DNA of 22,677 nt from Pseudomonadota bacterium (lineage in GTDB: Bacteria > Myxococcota > UBA9042 > PHBI01), in assembly GCA_005772945.1 (NCBI GenBank), contig SXIE01000244.1:1-22677 (forward strand), read 5' to 3'. Of this stretch, positions 1 to 7,580 are shown piece after piece. The notes beneath the pieces are model-generated. The model ran no database searches, was not told the origin of the DNA, and saw only the letters and a list, made by a program, of their open reading frames with translations. Each line of letters begins with the position of its first letter. The first letter of the stretch is position 1. Made by a program: the position numbers and the translations under genes.

Positions 1-116
1 ACTCGGACGCGTCAAGATCGCGATCGTCGGTGGTGAGGTCGTCGTGCGCTGTTCGCGATCGGTCCTGGCACGACTGGTAGAGTAGGTCGCCACGGGACCA
101 CCGCTATCTGTCCCGA

Positions 117-144
117 GGTCGGGTGCCGTGCACAGCACCCGACC
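117..144 (-). terminator. Possible terminator hairpin after the DUF2383 gene
   Basis: A perfect 10-bp inverted repeat (arms 117-126 and 135-144, GGTCGGGTGC and its complement) encloses an 8-nt loop. It lies about 33 nt past the stop codon of the minus-strand gene at 178-630. No T-run follows on the minus strand, so this is not a classical intrinsic terminator, but GC-rich bacteria often use such hairpins. The rest of 1-177 shows no convincing gene. Confidence 0.4.
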
Positions 145-177
145 CTGGTCGGCGCGAGTCCGCCTTGCGTGCCGCGA

Positions 178-630
178 TCAGGCCCGCGGCTGATTCGTGC
201 TCTTGTCACCGCCCATCGACTTCTTGATGGCGGTCAGCGCCGCGTGGGTGCGCAGCTGTGCCGTGAGCATCTTCTGGATGAGGTCGCGGTCGGTCGCGCC
301 GGCCTTGGCCAGCTCGCGCTCATAGTCGTTGCGCCCGTGGTCCTCGCCCTCTTCGAGCGCGGCGATCGCGGACTTCTCGCCGAACGCTGCGCCAGCGCTC
401 TCGACGAGCTTGGCGAACCTGCCCCAAGCGCCCGAGCGGTCGGCCGGCGTGCCGCCGCCCTTGGTGACCTCGGACTTCAGTTGCGCGACGCGGTCCTCGT
501 GCGAGCGAAGGTTCTCCTTCAGCGTACTCAGATGCGGGGACTTGGCGAGCTTGTCGATGGCCATCTTGTAGGTCTCGACAGCCGAGATTTCGCCGCGCAG
601 GAACGAGTTGAGTTGGTCAACGCTCTTCAT
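178..630 (-). CDS. DUF2383 / PA2169-type four-helix-bundle protein
   Basis: A 150-aa soluble protein with no signal peptide. The N-terminus (MKSVDQLNSFLRGEISAVETY) has the pattern of the DUF2383 family: a 'LN.fLRGE.SAvETY' helix, then acidic and His-containing helices (HEDRVAQL near residue 44, EEGEDHGRNDYERELAKA near 95). These proteins are ferritin-like four-helix bundles, usually linked to stress responses, with no established biochemical role. The predicted fold is almost entirely helical and the length is typical of the family. The ATG start is supported by an AAGGAG ribosome-binding site 8 nt upstream. It has the same orientation as the large unit upstream but is 288 bp beyond it, so it probably has its own promoter. 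Family assignment is confident; function is not known. Confidence 0.85.
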   Translation of the reverse strand: MKSVDQLNSFLRGEISAVETYKMAIDKLAKSPHLSTLKENLRSHEDRVAQLKSEVTKGGGTPADRSGAWGRFAKLVESAGAAFGEKSAIAALEEGEDHGRNDYERELAKAGATDRDLIQKMLTAQLRTHAALTAIKKSMGGDKSTNQPRA

Positions 631-872
631 GTTGTTCTCTCCTTGGTGCCGGTTGGGTAGGTGGCACCGGGCGGCCCGCAGTGCATGGCGTGTTCCGCAG
701 CTGGTCGCCTACCAGGCCGCCATCGTCGCGCGCCGTTGATTCGGGCCTTGGATCCGCCCTGCGCCTGCCCGCGAAGGCAAGAGGGGGGCCTCGAGAGTCG
801 CCCGCCGGCGACCGAAAAGGCGTTCACTTCGATAGAGCGTGGCGTCTTTTCGATGGCCTTCGATCGGCGCGC

Positions 873-913
873 GTTCTCCGGACCGTCGGCGCCGGCGGTG
901 ACGCAGGTGCCGT
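873..913 (-). repeat. 41-bp remnant matching the lipoprotein gene at 2858-3349
   Basis: This stretch matches 2987-3027, inside the small lipoprotein gene, at 37 of 41 positions. Translated in the corresponding minus-strand frame both give AGADGPEN, preceded by GT.V. Outside the core the similarity fades, with only scattered matches such as a shared GG near the end. It lies just past the stop codon of the gene at 919-2808. The simplest reading is a decayed fragment of a second copy of that lipoprotein gene. The rest of 631-918 has no convincing gene. Confidence 0.6.
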
Positions 914-918
914 GACGC

Positions 919-2808
919 TCAAGGCACCGCCAAGTCGCAAGGCCCGGGATCGGCCAGCCCCGTCCCATCGTCGTACGCGACCGCCCCTGCGCTGGTCGCC
1001 ATGCCGAAGTCGGTCGTGATGGTGATGTCGCAGGTGCCGCTCCCGGGCGGCATCAGCACGCTCATGACGCCGCGGGCGACGCCATACGGCTCGAGCGTGA
1101 CGCCGCCGATCTCGATCGATATCTGGTGCGCCAGGTGGGTGCCGTAGATGTTGATGTAGTCGCCGCCCGCGGTGGGGACGATCCCCGGAATGACGGTGTC
1201 GATGGTCGGCGGCGCAAGCGTCGGCACCTCGAACGCGACGTCATCGCCGTAGGTCGTACCGGCGTCGGTCGTAACGACGATGCGATGGTGATACCTCCCG
1301 GGCGGCGCGACGATGTCCAGGTTCACGTCGTACCAATCGTCCTCGGTCTCCTCGATCGCGCCCGCGCCGTAGGCCTCGACCTCGCCCAGGCCGAAGCGAG
1401 CGGCGCCTTCGGGGCCGGCGAGGATCACGACCTCGAGGGCGATGATCGGCTTGTCGTGCAGGGGCAGCGCGCGGGTCGTGACCGGGTCGAGCTCGAGCTG
1501 GTGGTGGAAGAGGAAGTTGGGACCGAACGGCGACGTCGTCGGGATCTCGCGCTCGCCGAGCGACACGAAGTGCTCTCCGTCGTCCGAGACGCGCACCTCG
1601 ACCAGCGTGCTCGGAGCCTCGACGCTGTTGTGGATCAGCAGCGACGTCAGCGTGATCCCGCGCGCGAGCGTCCAGCGAATGGCCTGGCCGGGAACGCTGG
1701 CGCCGGTCCACTCGTGGCCATCGCCGAAGCGCCAGCCGTCGACGAGCGCGGCCGCGTCGCCGCCCGCGGGCGCAGCGGCGAGCGTGCCGCCGTTGGAAGG
1801 CACCAGCACCGAGTGATTGCGGTACGTCATCGACAGCGTGTCGAAGTCGATCCCACCGCTGGGCAGGTCGAACAGGTCGACGAAGAGGAGCTGTGCCGGG
1901 AAGATGTCGACGTTGACATCGGCGAGCGCGCCGTCGAGTTCCTTGTACAGGTAGGCATTGCGCGCCCCATATTGGCCCGCGTAGGTCCAGTCGGCGGCGC
2001 GGTTGCGGAGCGTCCAGGTCGCCTCCTCCCACTGGCCCGACAGCAGCAGATCGCCGAAGGGCTCGCCGGTGTGCGCCCAGTTCGCACGCCGCATCGGCAC
2101 CTGATCCGCCATCGACGGGTCGAGATCCATCTGTGCCCACGTCCCGAGCGTCGTCCCCTTGGGCACCCAATCGACGCCGCGGACCGCCATCGCCATCTTC
2201 GCGCCGCGCAGATCGGGGTGCCCCCCGCCGAGGTAGAGTGACGGCTGCTCGTTCACGCCGGACTGAACGTTACCGGGGTAGCCGTACATGGGCAGGTGGA
2301 TGAGGCCTACGCCGTCGAGATGATTGACGTCGTTCTCGGCGGCGCCCTGGTCGGTGTAGCGCAAGAAGGCGCGAGCGCCCTCGACGCGCGACACCAGCGA
2401 GGTGCCCTGGAAGCCGCCGTTCCAGCCGTTGAGACCCTCGCTCCAGTCCTCGCGAAAATGCGCCGAGAGCTTTCCGGGCAGCGCGCGCGCAGGCGTCCGC
2501 GAGCCGTAGTCCGTCGTCGCGCCATACTCGACGAACCACATCGCGGGCCGGCCGGCCGGATGCACGCGCCCGTTGACGCGAAAGCCGAGGGCGGCGTCGT
2601 TCTCGGTCGCCTGCGGCACCGGCAAGGCGTCGCTCGAACTGGTCTCGACCCGCGGCGCACGCGGTCCGGAAGCGACCTCGTCGATGCGGATGCCATCGAT
2701 GACGCCGTCGGCCTCGGGGACGTCGAGGCGCGCCGCGTCCGTCGCGCCGATGGCATCGCCGCACGCGGCGACGCAGCCGAGGAGGATCGATATTGCTCGA
2801 TGGTGCAC
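919..2808 (-). CDS. Surface lipoprotein with split Fn3-like fold, discoidin-like insert and IPT/TIG domain
   Basis: About 629 aa. The GTG at 2808 is preferred over the GTG at 2841: it has a GGAG ribosome-binding site 6 nt upstream and begins directly with a lipoprotein signal (RAISILLGCVAAC, then GD). Residues about 60-100 look like the first half of a bacterial Fn3-like domain (VNGRVHPAG...WFVEYGATTDYGS). The matching second half (GRYHHRIVVTTDAGTTYGDD) comes only after about residue 500. The segment between contains a lectin-like beta region and a discoidin-like stretch (RWTLARGITLTSLLIHNS...VEVRVSDDGEHF). An IPT/TIG domain (APPTIDTVIPGIVPTAGGDYI) closes the protein. It is last in the minus-strand unit, 49 nt after the preceding lipoprotein gene. 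Likely surface-exposed and carbohydrate- or protein-binding; no catalytic motif was recognised. Confidence 0.75.
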   Translation of the reverse strand: MHHRAISILLGCVAACGDAIGATDAARLDVPEADGVIDGIRIDEVASGPRAPRVETSSSDALPVPQATENDAALGFRVNGRVHPAGRPAMWFVEYGATTDYGSRTPARALPGKLSAHFREDWSEGLNGWNGGFQGTSLVSRVEGARAFLRYTDQGAAENDVNHLDGVGLIHLPMYGYPGNVQSGVNEQPSLYLGGGHPDLRGAKMAMAVRGVDWVPKGTTLGTWAQMDLDPSMADQVPMRRANWAHTGEPFGDLLLSGQWEEATWTLRNRAADWTYAGQYGARNAYLYKELDGALADVNVDIFPAQLLFVDLFDLPSGGIDFDTLSMTYRNHSVLVPSNGGTLAAAPAGGDAAALVDGWRFGDGHEWTGASVPGQAIRWTLARGITLTSLLIHNSVEAPSTLVEVRVSDDGEHFVSLGEREIPTTSPFGPNFLFHHQLELDPVTTRALPLHDKPIIALEVVILAGPEGAARFGLGEVEAYGAGAIEETEDDWYDVNLDIVAPPGRYHHRIVVTTDAGTTYGDDVAFEVPTLAPPTIDTVIPGIVPTAGGDYINIYGTHLAHQISIEIGGVTLEPYGVARGVMSVLMPPGSGTCDITITTDFGMATSAGAVAYDDGTGLADPGPCDLAVP

Positions 2809-2857
2809 GGCTTGCTCCAGACGCCATCCCTGGCGCGTCACTGCTCGCGTGGCGCCA

Positions 2858-3349
2858 TCAGGGGCAGATCATGACCTCGAAGCGGCCGTCGATCGCATTG
2901 GCGCTGTCGTAGGTCATGCGCACGCCGCCGGTGATGGCCGTGTCGGTGATGGCGTCGACGACGATCTTCCCGTTGAGGGTGGCGAGGTTCTCAGGCCCGT
3001 CGGCGCCGGCGATGACGAAGGTGCCGTTGAGCTGAAGGCCGAAGCTGCGCGTGCCGACGACCTTGGGAATACTGAGGATCACGGCCGTGACACCGCCTTG
3101 GGGTGCGTCCTCGCAGCCGCTGAAGTCGACGGCGAAGAGCGTCGCGAAGTAGTCGTCGTCATCGGCGGACAGGAACGCGTTCGTCGCGCCGGTCGCGAAG
3201 GTCCAAGCCTCACCGCCGACCTTGCCTGCGAGCGGCGTGGTCGCGATGGGGGCCGAGGACGTCCCTCCGTCGGCATCGTCCGCGCAGGCTTGGAATGCGG
3301 TCGCGAGAAGTGCGAGCCCGAGAAGTCGCAGCGAGCGTGTCGTCGTCAT
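2858..3349 (-). CDS. Small secreted protein or lipoprotein of unknown function
   Basis: A 163-aa protein with a clear secretion signal (MTTTRSLRLLGLALLATAFQACADD). The Cys at residue 22 could be lipidated, although the preceding residues (FQA) are a poor lipobox. The mature part is acidic, has few Cys residues and looks all-beta (alternating hydrophobic strands, GTFVIAGADGPENLATLNGKIVV). The ATG start is backed by GGAG 8 nt upstream, and the gene starts 28 nt after the cupin stop, so it probably belongs to the same transcript. I do not recognise the family. A 41-bp piece of its 3' half recurs at 873-913, suggesting a former second copy. It may be an accessory surface partner of the downstream IPT lipoprotein. 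Confidence 0.75.
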   Translation of the reverse strand: MTTTRSLRLLGLALLATAFQACADDADGGTSSAPIATTPLAGKVGGEAWTFATGATNAFLSADDDDYFATLFAVDFSGCEDAPQGGVTAVILSIPKVVGTRSFGLQLNGTFVIAGADGPENLATLNGKIVVDAITDTAITGGVRMTYDSANAIDGRFEVMICP

Positions 3350-3377
3350 CGTCGGTTCTCCAAGTCGCGTTCCGGGG

Positions 3378-4016
3378 TCATGCGAGGATCGTTCGGTTCA
3401 GCATCGGGTGGTCTTCGTCGGTCGGTCCGACGTCGGTGTCCGGATGGCACGCGAGCACATCGAGCGAGGTGTCGTCCGTGTGGAAGGCGTGGCGTACGCC
3501 CGTGGGGATGACCCAGCCGAGGCCCGGCGCGAGCGGATGGGGTCCGTCCGGGGTCACGCAGACGCCGCGCCCGCGCGCGATGACGCCGATGCGCACGCTC
3601 GGGTGGGTGTGGGACGACTGCAGCGTGCCGGCGGGAATGTGAAGATGGTTCAAACAAGGCTCGCCGCGGCGCGGCGGCGAGACGAGCAACGTGTCGGTGC
3701 AGCCGTCGATGTAGCGTAGGCGGCCGACTGCCTCGAGCGGACCACCGAGCTGAGCGAGGCCACGATAGCCCGGGACGATGATCGCCAGGCCGCGGCCGCC
3801 CTCGGTCTCGGCGCCGTCGGGCGCCACGAACCACATGCCCGCCCGCAGCGTGAAGGTGTCGCCGCCGAACCGCACCGTCGTCGGCTGGTCGACGCACCCG
3901 AACACGGTGCCGCCCGCGAGGTGCGCCGGGGGGCCGGCCCAGGTCTGGACGTGGACGCCGTCGATCGTCAGCGCAGCGGTCGCGTCGAGCGGCACGGGTC
4001 GGAAGCGCGGCGTCAT
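3378..4016 (-). CDS. Cupin-domain protein
   Basis: A 212-aa soluble protein. The ATG at 4016 overlaps the TGA of the upstream gene (ATGA), giving translational coupling, with a GGGGTG stretch 8 nt upstream. The C-terminal half is a cupin beta-barrel: HTHPSVRIGVIARGRG (motif 1), then PTGVRHAFHT (motif 2). The two His of motif 1 and a His in motif 2 are present, but the usual motif-1 Glu position is occupied by Arg, so the metal site may be incomplete. The N-terminal half (GGTVFGCVDQPTTVRFGGDTFTLRAGMWFVAPDG) resembles a second degenerate cupin-like barrel. The tail (HPDTDVGPTDEDHPMLNRT) is a distinctive conserved-looking segment. As part of the coupled synthetase operon it may bind or modify the same substrate; the reaction is unknown. 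Confidence 0.8.
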   Translation of the reverse strand: MTPRFRPVPLDATAALTIDGVHVQTWAGPPAHLAGGTVFGCVDQPTTVRFGGDTFTLRAGMWFVAPDGAETEGGRGLAIIVPGYRGLAQLGGPLEAVGRLRYIDGCTDTLLVSPPRRGEPCLNHLHIPAGTLQSSHTHPSVRIGVIARGRGVCVTPDGPHPLAPGLGWVIPTGVRHAFHTDDTSLDVLACHPDTDVGPTDEDHPMLNRTILA

Positions 4017-4795
4017 TGCGCGTGCACCCCGCGGACGCGCACGAACCCCGTCGCGTCCGGTTCGTTGACGAAGTGACCGAGCTTCACCGAGAGGACCTTC
4101 ACGCCGGTCGGCTCCCGCGGCTCGACGACGTGGCATTTCCCGTCCCGGCGCTTCTGGTGCTCGAACGTCGCGAGCGGCAGGCGATGGGTCGTCCAGTTCG
4201 GCTGTACGGCGATGAGCGGCGAGCGCCAGCGTTCGTCACTCGCGGCCTCGAGATACACGCGCGCGTGCGGCAGCGTGCCGGCGAGCTCCAGCGCGAGCGT
4301 GTCGTGCCCTGCCAGCGCGGGTGCGTTCGAGAGATCGAGATTCACGAACCACGTCCCGTCCGGCCCGGGTTGCGCCGAGCCGACGTCGACGACGGCCACG
4401 GGCTGCCCGCCCTCCGATTCGAAGCGCTGGTGTGCGCGCGTGCCGGGGCTCACGTCGAGGATCCAGGTGGCGCGATCGGCGACGACGGTCCAGGGGGTCG
4501 GCGGGGTCGGTTGGGCGAGCTGCCAGGTGCCGACGCCGAGGCCGAGCGCGAGCACGACGCCCGCGATCCAGGCGGTCCAGCGCTTCCGGCGCGCGCGACT
4601 TGCAGACGCCACCTGCCGCCGCCGCTCGACCTCGGCCTCGGCGCGCCCGAGCTGGCCGTCGACGCCGAGATCCACGGCGGCTTCGTGCACCGCCTGACGT
4701 GCGCGCTCGACGTCGCGCGCGGCCTCGTCTTCGGCATGGAGCTCGACGGCGACCTCGAGCACTTCGGTATCGACATCGGTGGCGCGTTTCGTCAT
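4013..4795 (-). CDS. Single-pass membrane protein with beta-rich outer domain
   Basis: A 260-aa protein. The ATG at 4795 overlaps the stop of synthetase-like B (ATGA), and its own TGA overlaps the cupin ATG, so it is locked into the operon. Residues 1-70 are highly charged and helical (DEAARDVERARQAVHEAA), probably cytoplasmic. One transmembrane helix follows at about 72-92 (WIAGVVLALGLGVGTWQLA), preceded by basic residues, which predicts N-in, C-out. The outer part (about 95-260) looks like a beta-sandwich of the galactose-binding/CBM type (WFVNLDLSNAPALAGHDTLALELAGT...ARVYLEAASDERW). No enzyme motif was seen. A role in presenting or sensing the product at the membrane is a guess; family unknown. 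The longer open frame upstream of 4795 overlaps the synthetase gene and is not credible. Confidence 0.75.
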   Translation of the reverse strand: MTKRATDVDTEVLEVAVELHAEDEAARDVERARQAVHEAAVDLGVDGQLGRAEAEVERRRQVASASRARRKRWTAWIAGVVLALGLGVGTWQLAQPTPPTPWTVVADRATWILDVSPGTRAHQRFESEGGQPVAVVDVGSAQPGPDGTWFVNLDLSNAPALAGHDTLALELAGTLPHARVYLEAASDERWRSPLIAVQPNWTTHRLPLATFEHQKRRDGKCHVVEPREPTGVKVLSVKLGHFVNEPDATGFVRVRGVHAQ

Positions 4796-6498
4796 CGCGG
4801 CTGTTCTACACCGAGCGCGCGAGCGGCTCCAGCGTGGTCGCGGGGCCCGCCGGGCACGTCGTCGAGGACCTGACGGAGCCAGCTCTCGAGCGTGAGGAGG
4901 AGCCAGATCTTGACCCCGCGCCGTGGCCTCAGACCGCCCAGACGCGCGTCGAGCAGGCGCTCGAGAAAGCCGCGGTCCACCAGGCCGCGTGGCGCCAGGC
5001 CATCCAGCAGGCGCTCGCGAGCCCATCGGAGCAGCGGCCCCGAGAACCAGGCTTCGACGGGAACCAACATGCCGCTTTTCGGGCGCTCGAGGATCGCCGC
5101 CGGCAGGAGATCGCGCACCGCCTCCTTGAGCAGGTGCTTCTCGATCGTGCCGAAGCGCTTGAGCCCCGAGGGGATCGCGAAGGCCAACGCCGCGACGTCG
5201 CGATCGAAGAGCGGCGAGCGCGCGCGGACGCCGACACGCAAGCCGAGGTGCTCGACCTTGGGCAGGATGTGGCCGGCGCCTTTCCAGGCGCTGTTGATGG
5301 CCATCAGGCGGTCCAAGAAGCTCGGCCAGCGCGGGTCATCGAGCCAGGGTGTGACCAGCGACTCGACGGCGCCCTCGGGGATGCGCGCTTGAAAACCCGC
5401 CGTGAGCAAGACGTCGCGCTCGTCCCAGAGGCGTTGGTGCGCACGCAGGTAGGCGCGCTCGCGCGTCCACTGCGCCGTCGGATCGTCGTAGACCTCGGAG
5501 AGGAGCAGCGGCGCGTTCTTGGGTCCGCCGAAGCACGGGTCGCCGCCCTCGCCGTTGAGAAGCACGTCGTGTCCGCGCTCGCGCGCCGCCTCGAAGAGCA
5601 TCGTGTTCGGGACCGTCAGCGGATCGCCGTTCGGCTCCGAGAGGGCGCCGACGGTCGCGTCGAAGTGGCGCATCACGTCCTCGGGACGTACCACGACGAC
5701 CTCGTGGGAGGCGCCCGTGTGGCGGGCGACGAGGCTGCTCCACGCGAGCTCGTCCTTGTGCTCGGGCCCGAACGCGATCGAGAGCGTGCGCACCGGGCGA
5801 TGCTGACGCGCGAGCGCGACGACGAGGCTCGAGTCGATACCGCCCGAGAGCGTACACGCGACCGCGCGCTCGGGGTCGGGCGGCAACATGCGCTGCACGG
5901 TTTGGTCGAGCGTCGCGCGCAGGCGTTGGCGAAGTGTCTCCGGGTCGTCGAAGTCAGGCGGACTCGCGGGCAGGTCCCAAAATGGGTTCGCCCGCGGGGT
6001 GGCCGTCGGGGTGTCGAACACCAGCTCGACCCCGGGCGGCACGGCGCGTACGCCCGCGACCAGCGTGTGCTCGCCGGGGACGTAGGCGGTCGCGAGGTAC
6101 GTCAGCAGGCCCAGCGGATCGACGTCGCGGCGCGCGCCCTGGCGGAGGACGTCGGCGAGTCGGAACCCCCACACGAGCTCGCCGCGATCGTTGCGCGCCC
6201 AATATAGGGATCGGTGCCCGAGCGGATCGCGCGCGAGGTGGACCCCGCCGGCCGCGTCCCGCCACACGATCGCAAACGGCCCGCGGATGCGGCCGAGGTC
6301 GGTGTCGGCCCATACCAGCGGGCGCCCGTCGTCGCGGGTGTTGTCGTCGTCGGCCAGCGCCAGGATCTCGCTCGCGAGGAGCGCGGAGCGCTTGCCCGCG
6401 ATCTCGCTCGCGAAGAGCGCGGAGCGCTTGCCCGCGATCTCGCTCGCGAAGAGCGCGGAGCGCTTGCCCGCGACGATCCCTCGGTCGCCGGGGTTCAC
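4792..6498 (-). CDS. Asparagine-synthetase-like protein B, truncated glutaminase domain
   Basis: 568 aa if started at the GTG at 6498, which overlaps the upstream TGA (GTGA), matching the other overlaps of this operon. The ATP-pyrophosphatase (PP-loop) half is complete: SGGIDSS at about 218-224, LNGEGGD further on, and the C-terminal helical region (LKEAVRDLLPAAILERPKSG). The N-terminal Ntn glutaminase half is short (about 100 residues instead of about 200) and has no N-terminal Cys. Only its end is recognisable (RGPFAIVWRD...LARDPLGHRSLYW). Residues 10-45 are three tandem copies of AGKRSALFASEI. The usual GEGGDE motif reads GEGGDPC. The protein therefore probably uses ATP to activate a carboxylate but does not take ammonia from glutamine. 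Relatives of this type include lasso-peptide cyclases and beta-lactam synthetases; the true substrate is unknown. Confidence 0.8.
   Translation of the reverse strand: MNPGDRGIVAGKRSALFASEIAGKRSALFASEIAGKRSALLASEILALADDDNTRDDGRPLVWADTDLGRIRGPFAIVWRDAAGGVHLARDPLGHRSLYWARNDRGELVWGFRLADVLRQGARRDVDPLGLLTYLATAYVPGEHTLVAGVRAVPPGVELVFDTPTATPRANPFWDLPASPPDFDDPETLRQRLRATLDQTVQRMLPPDPERAVACTLSGGIDSSLVVALARQHRPVRTLSIAFGPEHKDELAWSSLVARHTGASHEVVVVRPEDVMRHFDATVGALSEPNGDPLTVPNTMLFEAARERGHDVLLNGEGGDPCFGGPKNAPLLLSEVYDDPTAQWTRERAYLRAHQRLWDERDVLLTAGFQARIPEGAVESLVTPWLDDPRWPSFLDRLMAINSAWKGAGHILPKVEHLGLRVGVRARSPLFDRDVAALAFAIPSGLKRFGTIEKHLLKEAVRDLLPAAILERPKSGMLVPVEAWFSGPLLRWARERLLDGLAPRGLVDRGFLERLLDARLGGLRPRRGVKIWLLLTLESWLRQVLDDVPGGPRDHAGAARALGVEQPR
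6364..6471 (-). repeat. Three tandem 36-bp repeats inside synthetase-like B
   Basis: Three head-to-tail 36-bp units at 6364-6399, 6400-6435 and 6436-6471. The last two are identical and the first differs at one base (Phe to Leu in the product). Each encodes AGKRSALFASEI in the minus-strand gene, with no spacer, so this is not a CRISPR array. The unit length keeps the frame. It sits where the start of the glutaminase domain would be. Confidence 0.95.
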
Positions 6499-7580
6499 CC
6501 GAAGCTGTCCGCGCCGCCGTCCGAAGTCGTCGCGTCCGTGTTCCACAGGATGACGTCGCTTGTGCTGCCGCTGCTGCTGTCCGCGCCGGCGGCATCGGCG
6601 AGCTCGGGCAGGTGCTGCATGGCGCGGAAGAGGCGCTTGATGATCTGCTCCGGGCTGAAGGCCGCCAGGCGCATCGAGCGCGCCGAGAGCCACCGTGCTT
6701 CGTCGGGCGTGATCGCCGGATGCGAACCGACGTCGCGGGGGAGGTTCCAATGGAGCGCCGTGTGCGCCTTGGCCTGAGCGGGCCGCAGGGCGACATCGAA
6801 GACGCGCACGTCCTTGCCGCCGAACCACTCCGGGCTGTGGCGCAGCTCGTGCGCGAGAACGCAGCCCTCGACGGTCGCGTCGTGCAGGACGAAGACCTCG
6901 AGACGCGGGTTCTGCGCGAGCATCGTGCGGATGAGCGGGGCCGCATGATCGGGGTAGCCGCCCGCGGTGAGCACGGCGCAGTTGTTCTCGAAGTGGAAGT
7001 CGTTGCCGAGCAGGACATCGACGGTCTCGGGGCGATCGCAGATGACGGCGCGATCGAAGCTGTAGTTCGCGAGCTCGCGTTTCATCTCGGCGGTGAGCGG
7101 GCGACTGGCCGCGCGCGGCGCGATGAGGTCCTTGGGTTTGCCGTGGGCCGCGCACCAGCGCGCGAAAAGCGTATCGAACTCGCCGCGCGTCATGGCGAGA
7201 CCGATCGGGGCCATCATCTTCGAGGCCGTCGCGCCGATCACCGCGCCCAGCATGACGAAGACGCCGAAAATGCCGACGCCGGCCGAGCCGCCCGAGATCC
7301 CGACGCCCACGAATACAACACCGAACACTCCCCCCAGGATGCCGACCACCGCCGCGGCCGACTTGCGCTTCACGCGCCGCGCAATGGCGTGGTGCAGGTG
7401 GTCCTCGGTAAAGCGCACGGTCCCATGCGAGCTGACCCACTCGATGGCGCTCTTCCACCCCATGTCGGCCACGGGGTCGCCGGTCCGCGGCTCGAACGCG
7501 AAGTGCTTCCGGCATCCCGGGCAGACGCCGCCCGAGCGTTGCGGATAGGTCGAATCGTGGCCACACCGTGCGCACATCAT
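6495..7580 (-). CDS. Zinc-ribbon, two-helix membrane protein with Toprim-like C-terminal domain
   Basis: 361 aa. The ATG at 7580 overlaps the stop of synthetase-like A (ATGA); AGGAG lies 8 nt upstream inside a duplicated 12-mer. A second ATG follows at once. Residues 3-23 form a zinc ribbon (CARC...CPGC). Two Gly-rich transmembrane helices follow at about 74-95 and 99-118, with a short turn between. Residues about 175-245 match the layout of the Topo VI-A/Spo11-type Toprim fold: AVICDRPETVDVLL, then AVLTAGGYPDHA, then VFVLHDATVEGC. The family's VVEK glutamate is replaced (ICDR), and the DxD pair reads D-A-T, so catalysis by metal is doubtful. The tail is Ser/Asp-rich. Its place between two synthetase-like genes suggests it works with them at the inner membrane. 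The Toprim call is a pattern match by eye, not a database result. Confidence 0.75.
   Translation of the reverse strand: MMCARCGHDSTYPQRSGGVCPGCRKHFAFEPRTGDPVADMGWKSAIEWVSSHGTVRFTEDHLHHAIARRVKRKSAAAVVGILGGVFGVVFVGVGISGGSAGVGIFGVFVMLGAVIGATASKMMAPIGLAMTRGEFDTLFARWCAAHGKPKDLIAPRAASRPLTAEMKRELANYSFDRAVICDRPETVDVLLGNDFHFENNCAVLTAGGYPDHAAPLIRTMLAQNPRLEVFVLHDATVEGCVLAHELRHSPEWFGGKDVRVFDVALRPAQAKAHTALHWNLPRDVGSHPAITPDEARWLSARSMRLAAFSPEQIIKRLFRAMQHLPELADAAGADSSSGSTSDVILWNTDATTSDGGADSFG

Noticed and set aside
627..968. A 113-codon minus-strand open frame between the DUF2383 and IPT genes as a real gene
   Set aside because: Only its AGADGPEN part resembles a protein; the rest is Arg/Pro-rich and it overlaps the end of the IPT gene. 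Treated as a fossil fragment instead.
6364..6471. Regular 36-bp repeats suggesting a CRISPR array
   Set aside because: The units are directly adjacent with no spacers, lie inside a coding frame, and no cas gene is near.
6498..7575. An N-terminal extension of synthetase-like B to restore a full glutaminase domain
   Set aside because: The frame is open upstream but reads as Arg-rich nonsense and overlaps the zinc-ribbon gene completely; no amidotransferase motif appears.
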